Shown: positions 35,867 to 45,392, counted from the first letter of the stretch. The stretch: 64,000 nt of DNA from AP-15 sp963814865 (GCA_963814865.1 CAWFEN010000009.1:124001-188000), one strand, 5' to 3'. A program made the numbers and translations. The notes: generated by a model not told the origin, from the letters alone.

Positions 35867-36528
35867 CAGGCCGTTCCCTGCAGCATGCAATGAAACCGGC
35901 TGAGCGCGTCGCCGAGATCGTCATACAGAACAAGAGAGCGGTCGGCGAGGATGGCGCCGCGGTCGCAATATTGCCGCAGCGTCTCGGTGTTGTGTGTGAC
36001 CAGAATGATGTCGGATCGGGCCAGCCGCGCGCGGAATGCCTCGGCGCATTTGCGGCGAAAGCGCTGATCGCCGATCTCGGTCACCTCGTCGATCAGATAG
36101 ACGTCGAAGTCGATGGCGAGACAGGCGGCAAAGGCAAGCCGCGCGCGCATCCCGGAGGAGTAGGTGTTGACCGGCATCCCGAAATATTCGCCCAGCTCGG
36201 CGAACGCCTCGACATACTCGATCGTCGGGCGCCGCCGCGCACCGTAGATCCGGGCGATGAACTCGGCATTCTCCCGGCCCGAAAGGGCACCGTGAAAGGT
36301 GCCGCCGAAGCCGAGCGGGAACGAGACGCGGGCGTCTCGCCGGACGACGCCGCGATCGGGCATCTCCGACCCGGCGAGCAAGCGGATCAATGTCGATTTG
36401 CCGGCGCCGTTGACGCCGAGGATGCCGAAATTATGACCGGAGGTGAAACGCGCGTCGACATTGTCGAGCACGGTGTTTCGACCGTTTCGGGTCCGATAGG
36501 ATTTGGTGACCCGCTCCAGTGCGATCAT
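35866..36528 (-). CDS. ABC transporter ATP-binding protein, capsule export (KpsT-like)
   Basis: ATPase of 220 residues. Walker A is GVNGAGKST (38-46), the signature is YSSGMRARL (123-131, where SSGM replaces LSGGQ as in KpsT/Wzt), and Walker B is VYLIDE (143-148). Energises export of a lipid-linked polysaccharide by the KpsM-type permease encoded just upstream, whose gene it overlaps by four bases. The short length and altered signature are typical of the polysaccharide-exporting subfamily. Confidence 0.9.
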   Translation of the reverse strand: MIALERVTKSYRTRNGRNTVLDNVDARFTSGHNFGILGVNGAGKSTLIRLLAGSEMPDRGVVRRDARVSFPLGFGGTFHGALSGRENAEFIARIYGARRRPTIEYVEAFAELGEYFGMPVNTYSSGMRARLAFAACLAIDFDVYLIDEVTEIGDQRFRRKCAEAFRARLARSDIILVTHNTETLRQYCDRGAILADRSLVLYDDLGDALSRFHCMLQGTA

Positions 36529-38474
36529 TGCGGCTCGTAGAGCTGGCGCCGCAGACCGCGTTCGAGGGCCAATCCCGCCACGAGAGCCGCAGCGGCCGCG
36601 GTGGCAAGGTAGCCCCGGTCAAGCCAATACGGCTCGTAGCCGACGAAGAAGCTCGAACGAAACCAGTCGACGGCATGCAGCAGCGGGTTCCACGCCAGGA
36701 TGTGGCGGACCCAGTCCGGCATCATTCCCGGCACGTAGAAAATTCCCGAGCAGAAATACAGAATGCGGGTCAGCTGGGCCCAGATCTTGTCCCACGACCT
36801 GAAAAAGGCGTTGACGACGGCATTGATGAAGCCGAACCCGCAGCCAAGGAGCCAAACGGCGGCGATCGATACCGCGACGCCGCCGCAATCATGCGGCAGG
36901 CTCCCGATCCCGACGGCGAGGAAGCCGGCCAGCATGATCGCGGCCACGAGCAGGTCGGTGACGAGTTCGAGCAGGCCGCGCGCGATGATCACGTCAAAGG
37001 TGCTGACCAGAGGTAATTGCAGCAGCGGGCCATTGCTGGTGACCGCAAAGGTCATGCTGCTGCTGGTATGGATGAACAGATGATAGGGAATGATTCCGGT
37101 ATAATAAAATATGAAAAACTGGGTGCCGATCGGCGGCCGTCCACGCATCAGTACCGAAAATACGAGAGACAGCATCAGGATGTGCAGGATCGGTTCGAGC
37201 AATGCCCAGCCATATCCGAGGTATGAATCGCCGAACCGGGTCCGGGTCTCGCGGATGATCAGCGCGCGGACCACTCGCCATTGGGTTTGCGCAGCCTCTA
37301 AAAACCGGCGGGGCGGACGCGGCTCCCGGGGCAGCCGGGCGGCGCCGTGGGTCAGCACGACATATTCGCCGTCGAGCGCTTCGAACCGGCGGTTCAGAAC
37401 CTGCAGCACCGCCTGCGCGTATTCTTCGTTGTCCGGGGCCGCTCGGATCAACTCTCCGCCGACGACGAGCGCCTCCCGGAAGCGGCCGCCGTCGAAATAT
37501 ACCGTCAGTTGCGACCGCTTGGCCTCGATGTTCGACGGATCGAGCCGGCCCGCCCGATCGAACGCGTCCGCCGCCTCGTCGAAACGGCCGAGACGGTACA
37601 GCAGATTACCCCGGCGCAGATGGTACTCGGCGATCTCGGGAGCCAGCGCGAGCGCGCGATCGATGGCCTCGAGCGCCTCCCGCGTCCGGCCGCGCCGCAT
37701 CTGCGTCTCGGAAAGCAGCCGCCAAACGATGTCGTCCGGGCGATGTCCGGCCGCGGCGGCAAGGATGATTTCGGCCGCCTCGTCGTGACGCCCCGCCCGC
37801 AGCAGAAGCTCCGTCGCGTGGATGGCGCTCAGCCGGTCGCCGGGTGCGAGCGCCACGGCGCGCCGGGCAAAATCGAGCGCCTTCCCGGGCTGACCCAAGG
37901 CGGACGCAGCCGCGGACAGATGATTCAAGACCTCCGAGTTGGCCGGCTCGATCAGGCTGGCGCGGGTGAGATAGTCGACGGCTTCTTCGTACCGGCCGGC
38001 GGCTTCGAGAAGACCGCCGGCATGAAAGGTGAACTCGAATGAGCCGGGCTCGATCCGGCACGCTTCGCTGCCATGGAAAATTGCCCGGTCGAGCTGCCCG
38101 ACGACAGCCAGGGAACCGCTGGCGTGGCGATGCCCGGCGGCCCAGCCGGGGCGGCTCTCGAGCAGGCGCTCGTAAGCGGTCGCCGCTTCGTCGTGGCGGT
38201 CGCAATTGCTGAACAGCCACGCGCAAAAATCCGATATCGCCTCCGTTCCGGGTTGCAACCCAAAGGCGGCGCGGGCGCAGGCCACCGCCTCTTCCCGTTC
38301 GCCCCGGTAATAGAGGGCTTCGCTCAGCCGGCAATAGAGCGCCGCCCGTTGGCCTTCGGGAACCGCGCCGCGGCGGAGATCGGAGAGGCACGCATCGAGG
38401 TTGCCGGCGCCGATCGCCCGCTGGAAACTATCGACGCCGATCTCGTCGTTCGATCTTTCGATAGTGTCGCTCAA
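36525..38474 (-). CDS. TPR domain fused to ABC-2 polysaccharide export permease (KpsM-like)
   Basis: Unusual fusion of 649 residues. Residues about 45-345 are a run of tetratricopeptide repeats, for example ALYCRLSEALYYRGEREEAV, EAVDYLTRASLIEPANSEVL and LRRGNLLYRLGRFDEAADAF. Residues about 395-649 are an ABC-2 permease of the KpsM type: LIIRETRTRFGDSYLGYGWALLEPILHI, six predicted membrane segments, the amphipathic SWDKIWAQLTRILYFCSGIFYVPG and NPLLHAVDWFRSSFFVGYEP. KpsM alone is about 260 residues, so the TPR part is added. There is no stop or frame change between the parts, and the following ATPase gene overlaps by four bases. The TPR part may recruit a glycosyltransferase or lipid-linked glycan. 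Confidence 0.88.
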   Translation of the reverse strand: MSDTIERSNDEIGVDSFQRAIGAGNLDACLSDLRRGAVPEGQRAALYCRLSEALYYRGEREEAVACARAAFGLQPGTEAISDFCAWLFSNCDRHDEAATAYERLLESRPGWAAGHRHASGSLAVVGQLDRAIFHGSEACRIEPGSFEFTFHAGGLLEAAGRYEEAVDYLTRASLIEPANSEVLNHLSAAASALGQPGKALDFARRAVALAPGDRLSAIHATELLLRAGRHDEAAEIILAAAAGHRPDDIVWRLLSETQMRRGRTREALEAIDRALALAPEIAEYHLRRGNLLYRLGRFDEAADAFDRAGRLDPSNIEAKRSQLTVYFDGGRFREALVVGGELIRAAPDNEEYAQAVLQVLNRRFEALDGEYVVLTHGAARLPREPRPPRRFLEAAQTQWRVVRALIIRETRTRFGDSYLGYGWALLEPILHILMLSLVFSVLMRGRPPIGTQFFIFYYTGIIPYHLFIHTSSSMTFAVTSNGPLLQLPLVSTFDVIIARGLLELVTDLLVAAIMLAGFLAVGIGSLPHDCGGVAVSIAAVWLLGCGFGFINAVVNAFFRSWDKIWAQLTRILYFCSGIFYVPGMMPDWVRHILAWNPLLHAVDWFRSSFFVGYEPYWLDRGYLATAAAAALVAGLALERGLRRQLYEPQ

Positions 38475-38489
38475 CTGCGCGGTACTCTC

Positions 38490-38538
38490 GATCCAGCGGG
38501 CGGGGCGATCCAGCGGGCGGGCGATGCAGCGGGCAGGC
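38490..38538. repeat. Three-copy tandem repeat upstream of the capsule operon
   Basis: GATCCAGCGGGCGGGGC, GATCCAGCGGGCGGGC and GATGCAGCGGGCAGGC follow one another directly, starting 16 bp before the first codon of the TPR-permease gene. Within the 5' untranslated region this could affect translation or vary in copy number. Confidence 0.6.
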
Positions 38539-38729
38539 CGAGTCTCGCGAGTGCAACCGCCCGCTGCGCGGCGCCAGTCCGAGCCAAGCCGTCACCCGAT
38601 CCCAGCCGGCTGCCGGATTTGGTTCATTAGCTGGAGCGCCGCCGCAGTGAGGCTTGCCGTAGATCCTGCGCGGGTCGCCTGATCGGCCGAATATCCTTTG
38701 ATCGATGTCAGAGCGGCGTCTTTGCTAAC

Positions 38730-38748
38730 GTCACAAAAGTGTCAAAAG
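38730..38748 (-). promoter_or_regulatory. Candidate promoter/operator of capsule operon
   Basis: In the 569-bp gap 38475-39043, an AT-richer patch (38690-38770) holds the direct repeat GTCACAAAA / GTGTCAAAA. Read on the minus strand this gives TTGACA (38745-38740), a good -35 box, about 270 bp before the TPR-permease start; no clear -10 follows. The rest of the gap shows no gene. Confidence 0.3.
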
Positions 38749-39043
38749 TACGTTATTTCAGCGTTGTACCTCCGGCGCACAAAATTGCGGCAATAGCGGT
38801 GCCGGCCCTGCCGCACTAGCGGAAAAACCGGCGCCGTTGCCCGAGACCAGTCGCGCAGGTGCCGCGCGGCTCCGGCGAATTCCGGCAACATCGGCTGAAG
38901 GCGTTGAAATAAGGAGCGGATTTCTTGGCTGGCATTGCCGCATCGGCAACTCTAATGTGCACGCTTTGCGGTCGTTGCAGCACAGGGCGATCAACCCACC
39001 CGGATGGCGGGGCGAACGCCGAAAGGCGGAAGGAGAAGTGGGA

Positions 39044-40104
39044 ATGGCGTTCGAGTTTGGCATGTTTCACGAATTTCAATGCCCGGCCGGGACGAGCCAG
39101 CCGGCGGCCTTTGCCGAGTCGTTCGCCCAGGTCGACGCCGCCGAGCGCTGGGGGCTCGACGCGATGTGGCTGGCCGAAATCCATGTCGCACCGGAGCGGT
39201 CGGTCTGCGCGGCACCCTTGACCATCGCCAGCGCAATCGCCGCGCGCACGACCCGCATGCGGATCGGCACCGGCGTCCAGGTATTGCCATTGTGCCACCC
39301 GCTGCGCATCGCCGAGGAGGCTGCCACGGTCGACCAGATCAGCCAAGGACGCCTGATCTTCGGCGTCGGGCGCAGCGGCTTTCCGCGCACCTACGAGGCC
39401 TATGGCGTGCCCTATGGCGAAAGCCGCGAGCGCTTTGCCGAGACCCTTGAGATCATCAAGCAGGCATGGACCGAAGAACTCGTTCTCGTATTCGGGCAAG
39501 TATTACAAATTCGACAATGTCCGGCTGACCCCGAAGCCATATCAGAAGCCGTGGCCGGAAATCCGCATCGCCGCCAACAGCGCCGACACCTTCCCGGCGA
39601 TCGGCAGGCTCGGCCACGGCGTGTTCGTCGCGGTGCGTCTCGGCACCTTGGAGGAACTGGCCCCGAACATCAGGGCTTACCGCGAAGCGTATAAGGCTGC
39701 CGGCCATCCCGGCGAGGGCCAGGTGTTCCTGCGCGCCCCGGTCTATGTCGCCGAAACCGCGGCACAAGCCCGCTCGTGCCGAGCCGGAAGACAGCATCAT
39801 GTACTTCTACCGCTATCTCGGCGAGCGTCTCGAAGATTCGGCAACGCGAGCCGGGGTGCGCGCGGTCGAGGATCGCGCCGCGCGCGGCCGCCGGCTGCAG
39901 ACGATCAGCTATGACGAGGCGTTGCGCGACAAGATCATCGTCGGCACGCCCGAGCAGGTCGCCGATCGGCTGATGGGCCTCAAGGAGGAACTTGGCCTCG
40001 ACGGCATCCTCGCCGAGATGAATTGCGGCACCAAGATCCCGAACCAGCGGGTGTTGAAGTCGCTGCAGCTCTTATGCGAAAAGGTCAAGCCACAGTTTCA
40101 TTGA
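39044..40104 (+). CDS. LLM-class flavin-dependent oxidoreductase, two frameshifts
   Basis: Bacterial luciferase-like FMN enzyme, about 352 residues joined. The N-terminal part from ATG 39044 has FGMFHEFQCPAGTSQ, MWLAEIHVAPERSVCAAPL and RIGTGVQVLPLCHPLRIAEE, with TVDQISQGRLIFGVGRSGFP. Extra bases at about 39476 and about 39778 shift the frame; it continues as NSFSYSGKYYKFDNVRLTPK, then EPEDSIMYFYRYLGERLED, IVGTPEQVADRL and the end at 40104. All parts of the family TIM barrel are present in order. ATG has AAGGAGAAG upstream. Substrate unknown; such enzymes are alkanal, sulfonate or nitrilotriacetate monooxygenases, among others. Confidence 0.82.
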
Positions 40105-40117
40105 AGAGACGTATTCG

Positions 40118-40137
40118 CCCGGCCCGCTGGGGCCGGG
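40118..40137. terminator. Hairpin between convergent genes
   Basis: Perfect 8-bp stem CCCGGCCC / GGGCCGGG with a GCTG loop, 14 bp after the LLM stop and 36 bp from the end of the convergent 531-residue gene. No T tract. Confidence 0.6.
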
Positions 40138-40172
40138 TGAAATGCGGGATCGTGCGGTATAGCCGCCTGAGG

Positions 40173-41768
40173 CTAGTGCAATTCGGCGTGACCCATGGCT
40201 TCGCCGAACCGGCGGCTGGATTCGAAGGTGTCGCCATATTTGCGGTGGCCGGCGGAAATGTGCGCGCAGGCCAGCAACAGGCGGTCACGGTCGGCGCATC
40301 GGTTCTTCCCGTAATCCTGCAACAGGCATTGCGGGATTTCCTGGTTGTGCGGGTCGTTGCCGAACCGCGCCGCCATCAATGCCAGCCGCTGCACCAGCAG
40401 CGAGCGGTCTTCGCCGCTGTCGAGATAGGCCTTGGTCCAGGCCTCCGACTGCGCGGTGTCGAGCGCCGCCATCGCCTCTTCGAGCCGCCCGATGATCTGG
40501 GCGCCGGTCAGGCGGTCGGCGCCGCCGGGGGCGCAGATCGGCTCGGACTTGGTCCAGCCCATATGCTTCTGGTTCCACGCCGCCTGGTTGACCATCGAGC
40601 CGGCGACATAAAGCAGCTTGAGGCGCTGCGGGTGCTCGAAATTGTCATAGAACCAGCCGAGCGTGTTGCAATATTCGTACGTATGCTGCGGCATCGAAAA
40701 TGCGTTCCCGCCTTCGGTCTCGAGCACCACCTGCCCGGCCGCCAATTGGATCGCGTCGACGATCCGGCGCGGCGCGGTACCGGCCCGCAGCAGGGCGCTG
40801 ATGCGCTCGATATAGGCAGGCTCGTGCTGATGGATCAGCGCGTCGACGAGCTCGCCGGTTTCGTCTTCGGACAAATCGCCGGTGTTGGTCAGCAGCGCCC
40901 GCTCGCGCTCGGTGGTGCCGCCCTGCGGGACGGCGTGAACTTCAGCGCCCTCGATGAACATCGTGACGATGTTGCACGCCATCTCGTAGACCGAATGCCA
41001 GCGCGGGCCGACCGCGATGTCGAGGGCGCCGGCATAGATCACGTCATGCGCGTTGTCCCAGCCGATCGCGTTGCCGATCTCGACCACCGAGCGGGCGCGG
41101 TAGGCCTTATGCCCGGTCGTATAGGAGCGGTTGTAGAGCATGCGGTCCTGGACGTCGATCAGCCCGGCAAAAACAAGTTGCGCCAATACCTCCTTGCGGT
41201 GCTCCGCCTCCTCCATCAGGCCGAGAAAAATACGATAGGCGTCGATGACCTGGCCGCGCTCGACCAGGGTCAGCCAGTTGTTGAGGCGCTCGGCGAGCGG
41301 GCCGGATTCCCGGAGCGGCTCCTGGTCGGGCCAATACACGACCGGCGCCGGCGGCGCCGTGTTCGGCATGTTGTAGCCGCGGGTCGCGTAATGACCGGGT
41401 GCCTTCAGGATCTTCTGGTTCCAGATGTCGAGCCCCGACGGGATGTACCAGATCGTCTGCGCCAATGGCAGCGCCGCCAGCTTTTCCGGCAGCATCTGCT
41501 GAAGATTGATCGCGGCGCGCGCCGATAAGAGGCAATGGTCGTTGTTGACGAAGTTGGGGAACCCGTCGTCGATGCGCTGGTGGTAAGGCACATGCGTATA
41601 GGGGGCATGGATGCGCACGGCCTGCGCCATGATTTCCGGCAATGGCCGCCCCTGGCGCAGCAGCTCGTAATAGACCCGGCTGCCGCCGATCTGATCCCTG
41701 GCGAGGAGCCGATCCTCGAGTTCGCCGTAGAGGCGTGCCGTTTCCTGACTGGCCGTTGCGCTCGACAT
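40173..41768 (-). CDS. Unrecognised 531-residue soluble protein
   Basis: Long, helix-rich soluble protein of 531 residues with good codon use and a GAGGAG site 8-13 bases before ATG 41768. Notable segments are PYTHVPYHQRIDDGFPNFVN, RMLYNRSYTTGHKAYRARSV, GPRWHSVYEMACNIVTMF, LIHQHEPAYIERI and the closing ACAHISAGHRKYGDTF. Many His and Tyr residues suggest metal, heme or substrate binding, but I cannot name a family. There is no signal peptide or membrane segment. It is divergent from a PuuB-like FAD oxidase across 125 bp, so the pair may act on one amine or aldehyde substrate; this is a guess from position only. Confidence 0.75.
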   Translation of the reverse strand: MSSATASQETARLYGELEDRLLARDQIGGSRVYYELLRQGRPLPEIMAQAVRIHAPYTHVPYHQRIDDGFPNFVNNDHCLLSARAAINLQQMLPEKLAALPLAQTIWYIPSGLDIWNQKILKAPGHYATRGYNMPNTAPPAPVVYWPDQEPLRESGPLAERLNNWLTLVERGQVIDAYRIFLGLMEEAEHRKEVLAQLVFAGLIDVQDRMLYNRSYTTGHKAYRARSVVEIGNAIGWDNAHDVIYAGALDIAVGPRWHSVYEMACNIVTMFIEGAEVHAVPQGGTTERERALLTNTGDLSEDETGELVDALIHQHEPAYIERISALLRAGTAPRRIVDAIQLAAGQVVLETEGGNAFSMPQHTYEYCNTLGWFYDNFEHPQRLKLLYVAGSMVNQAAWNQKHMGWTKSEPICAPGGADRLTGAQIIGRLEEAMAALDTAQSEAWTKAYLDSGEDRSLLVQRLALMAARFGNDPHNQEIPQCLLQDYGKNRCADRDRLLLACAHISAGHRKYGDTFESSRRFGEAMGHAELH

Positions 41769-41893
41769 GGCTTTTTTCACTCCTCGGTCGCGGTCGGCAT
41801 CAAAACGTGCGGATTTTAGGCCCGGTTTGCGACCGGCAGCAATGTCGGATGCGCCGCTCGCGGCATCGATTGCCGCATGGTAGGTAGACGGCG

Positions 41894-43210
41894 ATGCGTG
41901 ATCGCGGGATCTTCGCCCCGGATTTCGAGCCGGCACCCTATTGGTGGGAGGCCTACCGGCCGACCGCGGGCGAGCTCGCCGACCTGCCGCGCGCGGCTCG
42001 GGTGGCGATCGTCGGCGGCGGATATGCCGGGTTGTCGGCGGCGCTCGAGCTTGCGAAGCACGGCATCGACGCGGTCGTGCTCGAAGCGGCCGAGCTCGGC
42101 TTTGGCGCCAGCACCCGGAACGGGGGTGCGGTCAGCGGCGGCGTCAATATCGGCAAAAGCTTCAGCGGCCGCGCCGCCGGGATTGCTCCCGACCGGGCCG
42201 GGCGGCTTTTATCGGACGCGTCCGACGCGTTCGCGCTCGTCGACCGGCTGATCGGCGAAGAAAATATCGACTGCAATTGGGAAAAGCCCGGCCGCTTTGT
42301 CGGCGCCTGGACCAGCAAGCATTTCGCCGGGCAATCCCGGCGGCTCGCGCTCCTCAATGAGGCCGCACAGTCCGGCGCCTATATGGTGCCGCGCGAGCGC
42401 CAGCGCGACGAGATCGCCAGCGACTATTATTTCGGGGGCATGGTCGTCGAGCGGTCGGGCAAACTGCATCCGGCGCTCTACTACAAGGGGCTGCTCGACG
42501 CCTGCGGCCGTCGCGGGATCGCCGTCTGCGCCAAGGCCGCAGTCACCCGCATCGCCCGCAGCGGCGATGGATGGCGGGTCGAGACCGGCCGCGGGACCGT
42601 CTCGGCCGGCGATGTCGTCATTGCCACCAACGGCTATACCGGCGATCTGACGCCGGCGCTCAAACGCCGGATCGTGCCGATTGCCAGCCACATCGTCGCG
42701 ACCGAGGAATTGCCGCCCGATCTCGCGCGCTCGCTGATCCCCAAGCGGCGGACCCTGTCCGACACCCGCCGCGTGCTGTGCTATTACCGCATGTCGCCGG
42801 ACGGGAGGCGCATGATCTTCGGCGGCCGCGCGCGCTTTACCCAGGTCGGCGCGGCGGTCGGCGCGCGAGTTCTCCATCACTATATGACCGACCGCTTCCC
42901 GCAATTGCGCGGCATCAGGCTCACCCATGCCTGGACCGGCAATACCGCCTTCACCCTCGACGCACTGCCGCATATGGGGAAAAGCGGCGATCTCCATTAC
43001 TGTCTCGGCTGCAACGGCAGCGGCATCGCGATGATGACCTATCTCGGCTGGCAGACCGCGCGCAAGATCGCCCGCGCCGTAAACGACGCCTGCAGCTTCG
43101 ATACAGACGAGTTTCCCGATCACCCGCTCTATTCCGGAAATCCCTGGTTTTTGCCGCTGGTCGGCGGCTGGTACCGCCTGCGCGACCGGCTCGACCGCCT
43201 GCTCGCCTGA
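41894..43210 (+). CDS. FAD-dependent oxidoreductase, DAO/PuuB (gamma-glutamylputrescine oxidase-like) family
   Basis: Flavoenzyme of 438 residues. The N-terminus PAPYWWEAYRPTAGEL is typical of the PuuB/OrdL branch of D-amino-acid-oxidase-like enzymes, followed by the FAD-binding VAIVGGGYAGLSAALELAKHG (glycines at 41-46) and, near the C-terminus, the FAD-closing GNTAFTLDALPHMGKSGDLH and GCNGSGIAMMTYLG. These enzymes oxidise amines such as gamma-glutamylputrescine or N-methyl amino acids with release of hydrogen peroxide. No puuA/C/D gene is adjacent, so the substrate is open. Divergent from the unrecognised 531-residue gene. Confidence 0.85.
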   Translation: MRDRGIFAPDFEPAPYWWEAYRPTAGELADLPRAARVAIVGGGYAGLSAALELAKHGIDAVVLEAAELGFGASTRNGGAVSGGVNIGKSFSGRAAGIAPDRAGRLLSDASDAFALVDRLIGEENIDCNWEKPGRFVGAWTSKHFAGQSRRLALLNEAAQSGAYMVPRERQRDEIASDYYFGGMVVERSGKLHPALYYKGLLDACGRRGIAVCAKAAVTRIARSGDGWRVETGRGTVSAGDVVIATNGYTGDLTPALKRRIVPIASHIVATEELPPDLARSLIPKRRTLSDTRRVLCYYRMSPDGRRMIFGGRARFTQVGAAVGARVLHHYMTDRFPQLRGIRLTHAWTGNTAFTLDALPHMGKSGDLHYCLGCNGSGIAMMTYLGWQTARKIARAVNDACSFDTDEFPDHPLYSGNPWFLPLVGGWYRLRDRLDRLLA

Positions 43211-43290
43211 CAGAGATGTAAGTTGTCCGGAGATTGTCCGCCGCGTCCGCGCCAGGGCGGCCGGAGGGTCTCTGGGGTGGGAGCAACCCG

Positions 43291-44320
43291 ATGCGCGGCA
43301 ATCTTTGCGCCATTTTTCGTCTGGTCGTGCTCGTTGCTGCGGGCTGTGCCGCAGCCGCCGCTTCGGCAGCCGGGACCGCGGCAGCGGCGCCGGCCAACGC
43401 GCCGGCGTCGTGGCAGTCGCCTGACCCCAACGCTCTGCCGGACAATGAGTTTGGACGCAGCGTGCGTTTGGGACGCGACCTGATCGCCCACACCTCGGTG
43501 CTGCTCGGTCCCGACGCTGCCGATCCGCGCGAGCGCTTCGCCGGCAATGGACTTGATTGCGCGAGCTGCCACCTCAAAGCGGGCATGCAGCGTTTCGCGC
43601 TGCCCCTTGTCGGCATTTGGCGAACCTATCCCGCCTTCAGTGCGCGGCTCGGGAAGATCGAGACCATGACGGAGCGGGTCAATGACTGCATGGAGCGCAG
43701 CATGAACGGCCGCCCGTTGCCGGCGAACGGTCCCGACATGAGCGGCGATCCTCGCTTATCTGCAATTCATCGGCTCCGTGCCGGACACCGAAACTCCCTT
43801 TTGGGGACACGGGGTCCCGAAACTCCGGCTGCCCGACCACGCCGCCGACCCGGGGCATGGAGGTGCGGTGTACCGAACGATGTGCGCCGCCTGTCATGGG
43901 CCTGCCGGTGCCGGCGTCCGCTATTCGGCATCCGAGCAGCGCCGCCAACAAAGACGCTACCTTTATCCGCCGCTCTGGGGCCCGGACAGCTACAACGACG
44001 GCGCCGGAATGGCGCGCAACATCACTGCGGCATGGTTCGTGCGCGCGAACATGCCGGACGGGGTCACCTTTGCCGATCCGATATTGAGCGTCGATGACGC
44101 CTATGACGTCGCCGCCTATGTCAACCAGCACCCGCGACCAAACAAGGCGCGGCTCGACGCGGATTACCCCGATCGCTGGTTGAAGCCTCCCGACGCCGCC
44201 TTTCCGCCGCTGCTTGGTCCGTTTCCGCCGCTGCAGCATGCGCTCGGCCCGTGGCCGCCGATCAGCGAGTGGCTGAAGGCGCATTCGCCGACCCGGGCGT
44301 CACCGCCCGCGGTAGACTGA
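43291..44320 (+). CDS. Diheme c-type cytochrome, thiosulfate dehydrogenase (TsdA)-like, frameshifted
   Basis: Periplasmic diheme cytochrome, about 342 residues joined. Signal peptide at about residues 8-28 from ATG 43291. The first heme site is CASCH (C90-H94) in GNGLDCASCHLKAGMQRFAL, followed by the TsdA-like TMTERVNDCMERSMNGRPLP. An extra base at about 43744 shifts the frame within the following AILAYLQFIGSVP; the second frame runs to 44320 with the second site CAACH in YRTMCAACHGPAGAG, then PLWGPDSYNDGAGM and VDDAYDVAAYVNQHPRP, all typical of the family. TsdA oxidises thiosulfate to tetrathionate or the reverse. No other sulfur-oxidation genes are in the window. Confidence 0.85.
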
Positions 44321-44378
44321 GGCTCAGATATTCCGTTCTGCTGTATGCTGAAGCGTGATTTCGAGAGGAGGAAGCGAG

Positions 44379-44666
44379 ATGGATTTCGAGACGTACCGGG
44401 GATCGATCGCGCAGGACGAACCGCCCGACGGGTTGGGCATGGCGGCGCAGGCGCTGTGGTGGGAGGCCAAGGGCGACTGGACCCGCGCCCATCAATGCGC
44501 GCAGAAACAGCCGGATGAAATGGGTGCCTGGGCGCATGCCTATCTGCACCGCGTCGAGGGCGACATGTCGAACGCCGGCGGCTGGTACCGCCGCGCCGGC
44601 CGCCCGCTCTCGGCCACGCCGTTGAAGGAGGAATGGGAGACGATCGCGCGGGCGCTGCTGGGTTAG
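44379..44666 (+). CDS. Small conserved hypothetical protein
   Basis: Protein of 95 residues with a strong GAGAGGAGGAAG site. The sequence QALWWEAKGDWTRAHQCAQK and WAHAYLHRVEGDMSNAGGWY resembles a TPR-like helical hairpin found as a stand-alone small protein in many bacteria; the role is unknown. ATG 44379 preferred over one at 44355. It ends with a four-base convergent overlap with the amidotransferase gene. Confidence 0.7.
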   Translation: MDFETYRGSIAQDEPPDGLGMAAQALWWEAKGDWTRAHQCAQKQPDEMGAWAHAYLHRVEGDMSNAGGWYRRAGRPLSATPLKEEWETIARALLG

Positions 44667-45367
44667 GCAGACGCCGCGGCGAGCCATTCGGCCAGACACG
44701 CCGCGCCCTTGATCGCGGCCTCCCGCGCGAAGCGTTCGGTGTCGTGTCGCAACGCCGCCGGCGTCAGGGTCGACGCGGCGGCGACCTCGACGGCGTGTCC
44801 GACGAGCCAGCGCTCGAAGCCGCGACCGCCGATTTCGGGATGGAACTGGCAGGCGAGCGCATGCGGTCCGTAGGCGAAAGCCTGGTTCGGGCAGGTCTCG
44901 GTCGAGGCGAGCAGCTCGGCTCCTTCCGGCAGGTCGAAGGTGTCGCCATGCCAATGAAGGACCGGGACCCCGGCGAAATGCCGCAACGGCCCGGTCTGGC
45001 CCGCCTCGCTCAGATGCAATTCCGCCCAGCCGATCTCCTTCGCCGGGCCGGGATAGACGCGGGCGCCGAGCGCTTTTGCCATCAGCTGCGCGCCGAGACA
45101 GATCCCGAGGGTCGGGCGCGCCGCGGCGAGGCGGCGCTCCAGTAATGTCAGCTCCTCGGCGAGAAACGGATAGGCGGCCTCCTGATAAGCCCCGATCGGG
45201 CCGCCGAGGATTATGACCAAATCGGGCGTCAGCGGATCGACGTCGCGGAGGTCGTCGACCCCGATGTCGCAATAGCGGACGGCGTAGCCGAGGCGGCGCA
45301 ATACCGCATCGAACGCACCGAGATCCTCGAAATGGACGTGCCGAACGGCAACAGCGGTTTTGGTCAC
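44663..45367 (-). CDS. Class I glutamine amidotransferase-like protein
   Basis: Protein of 234 residues of the class I GATase fold (GMP-synthase-like, stand-alone). The nucleophile is C90 in LGICLGAQLMA, with H176 and E178 in ACQFHPEIGG completing the triad, and HWHGDTFDLPEGA is the usual strand near the oxyanion hole. I take the GTG at 45367, 25 bp after the HIT gene stop with GGGAGG nearby, over an ATG at 45403 inside the HIT gene. Related stand-alone proteins act as gamma-glutamyl hydrolases or transferases; the true reaction is unknown. Confidence 0.8.
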   Translation of the reverse strand: MTKTAVAVRHVHFEDLGAFDAVLRRLGYAVRYCDIGVDDLRDVDPLTPDLVIILGGPIGAYQEAAYPFLAEELTLLERRLAAARPTLGICLGAQLMAKALGARVYPGPAKEIGWAELHLSEAGQTGPLRHFAGVPVLHWHGDTFDLPEGAELLASTETCPNQAFAYGPHALACQFHPEIGGRGFERWLVGHAVEVAAASTLTPAALRHDTERFAREAAIKGAACLAEWLAAASA

Positions 45368-45392
45368 GAGCAGCGCCTCCCGCCCGACATTC

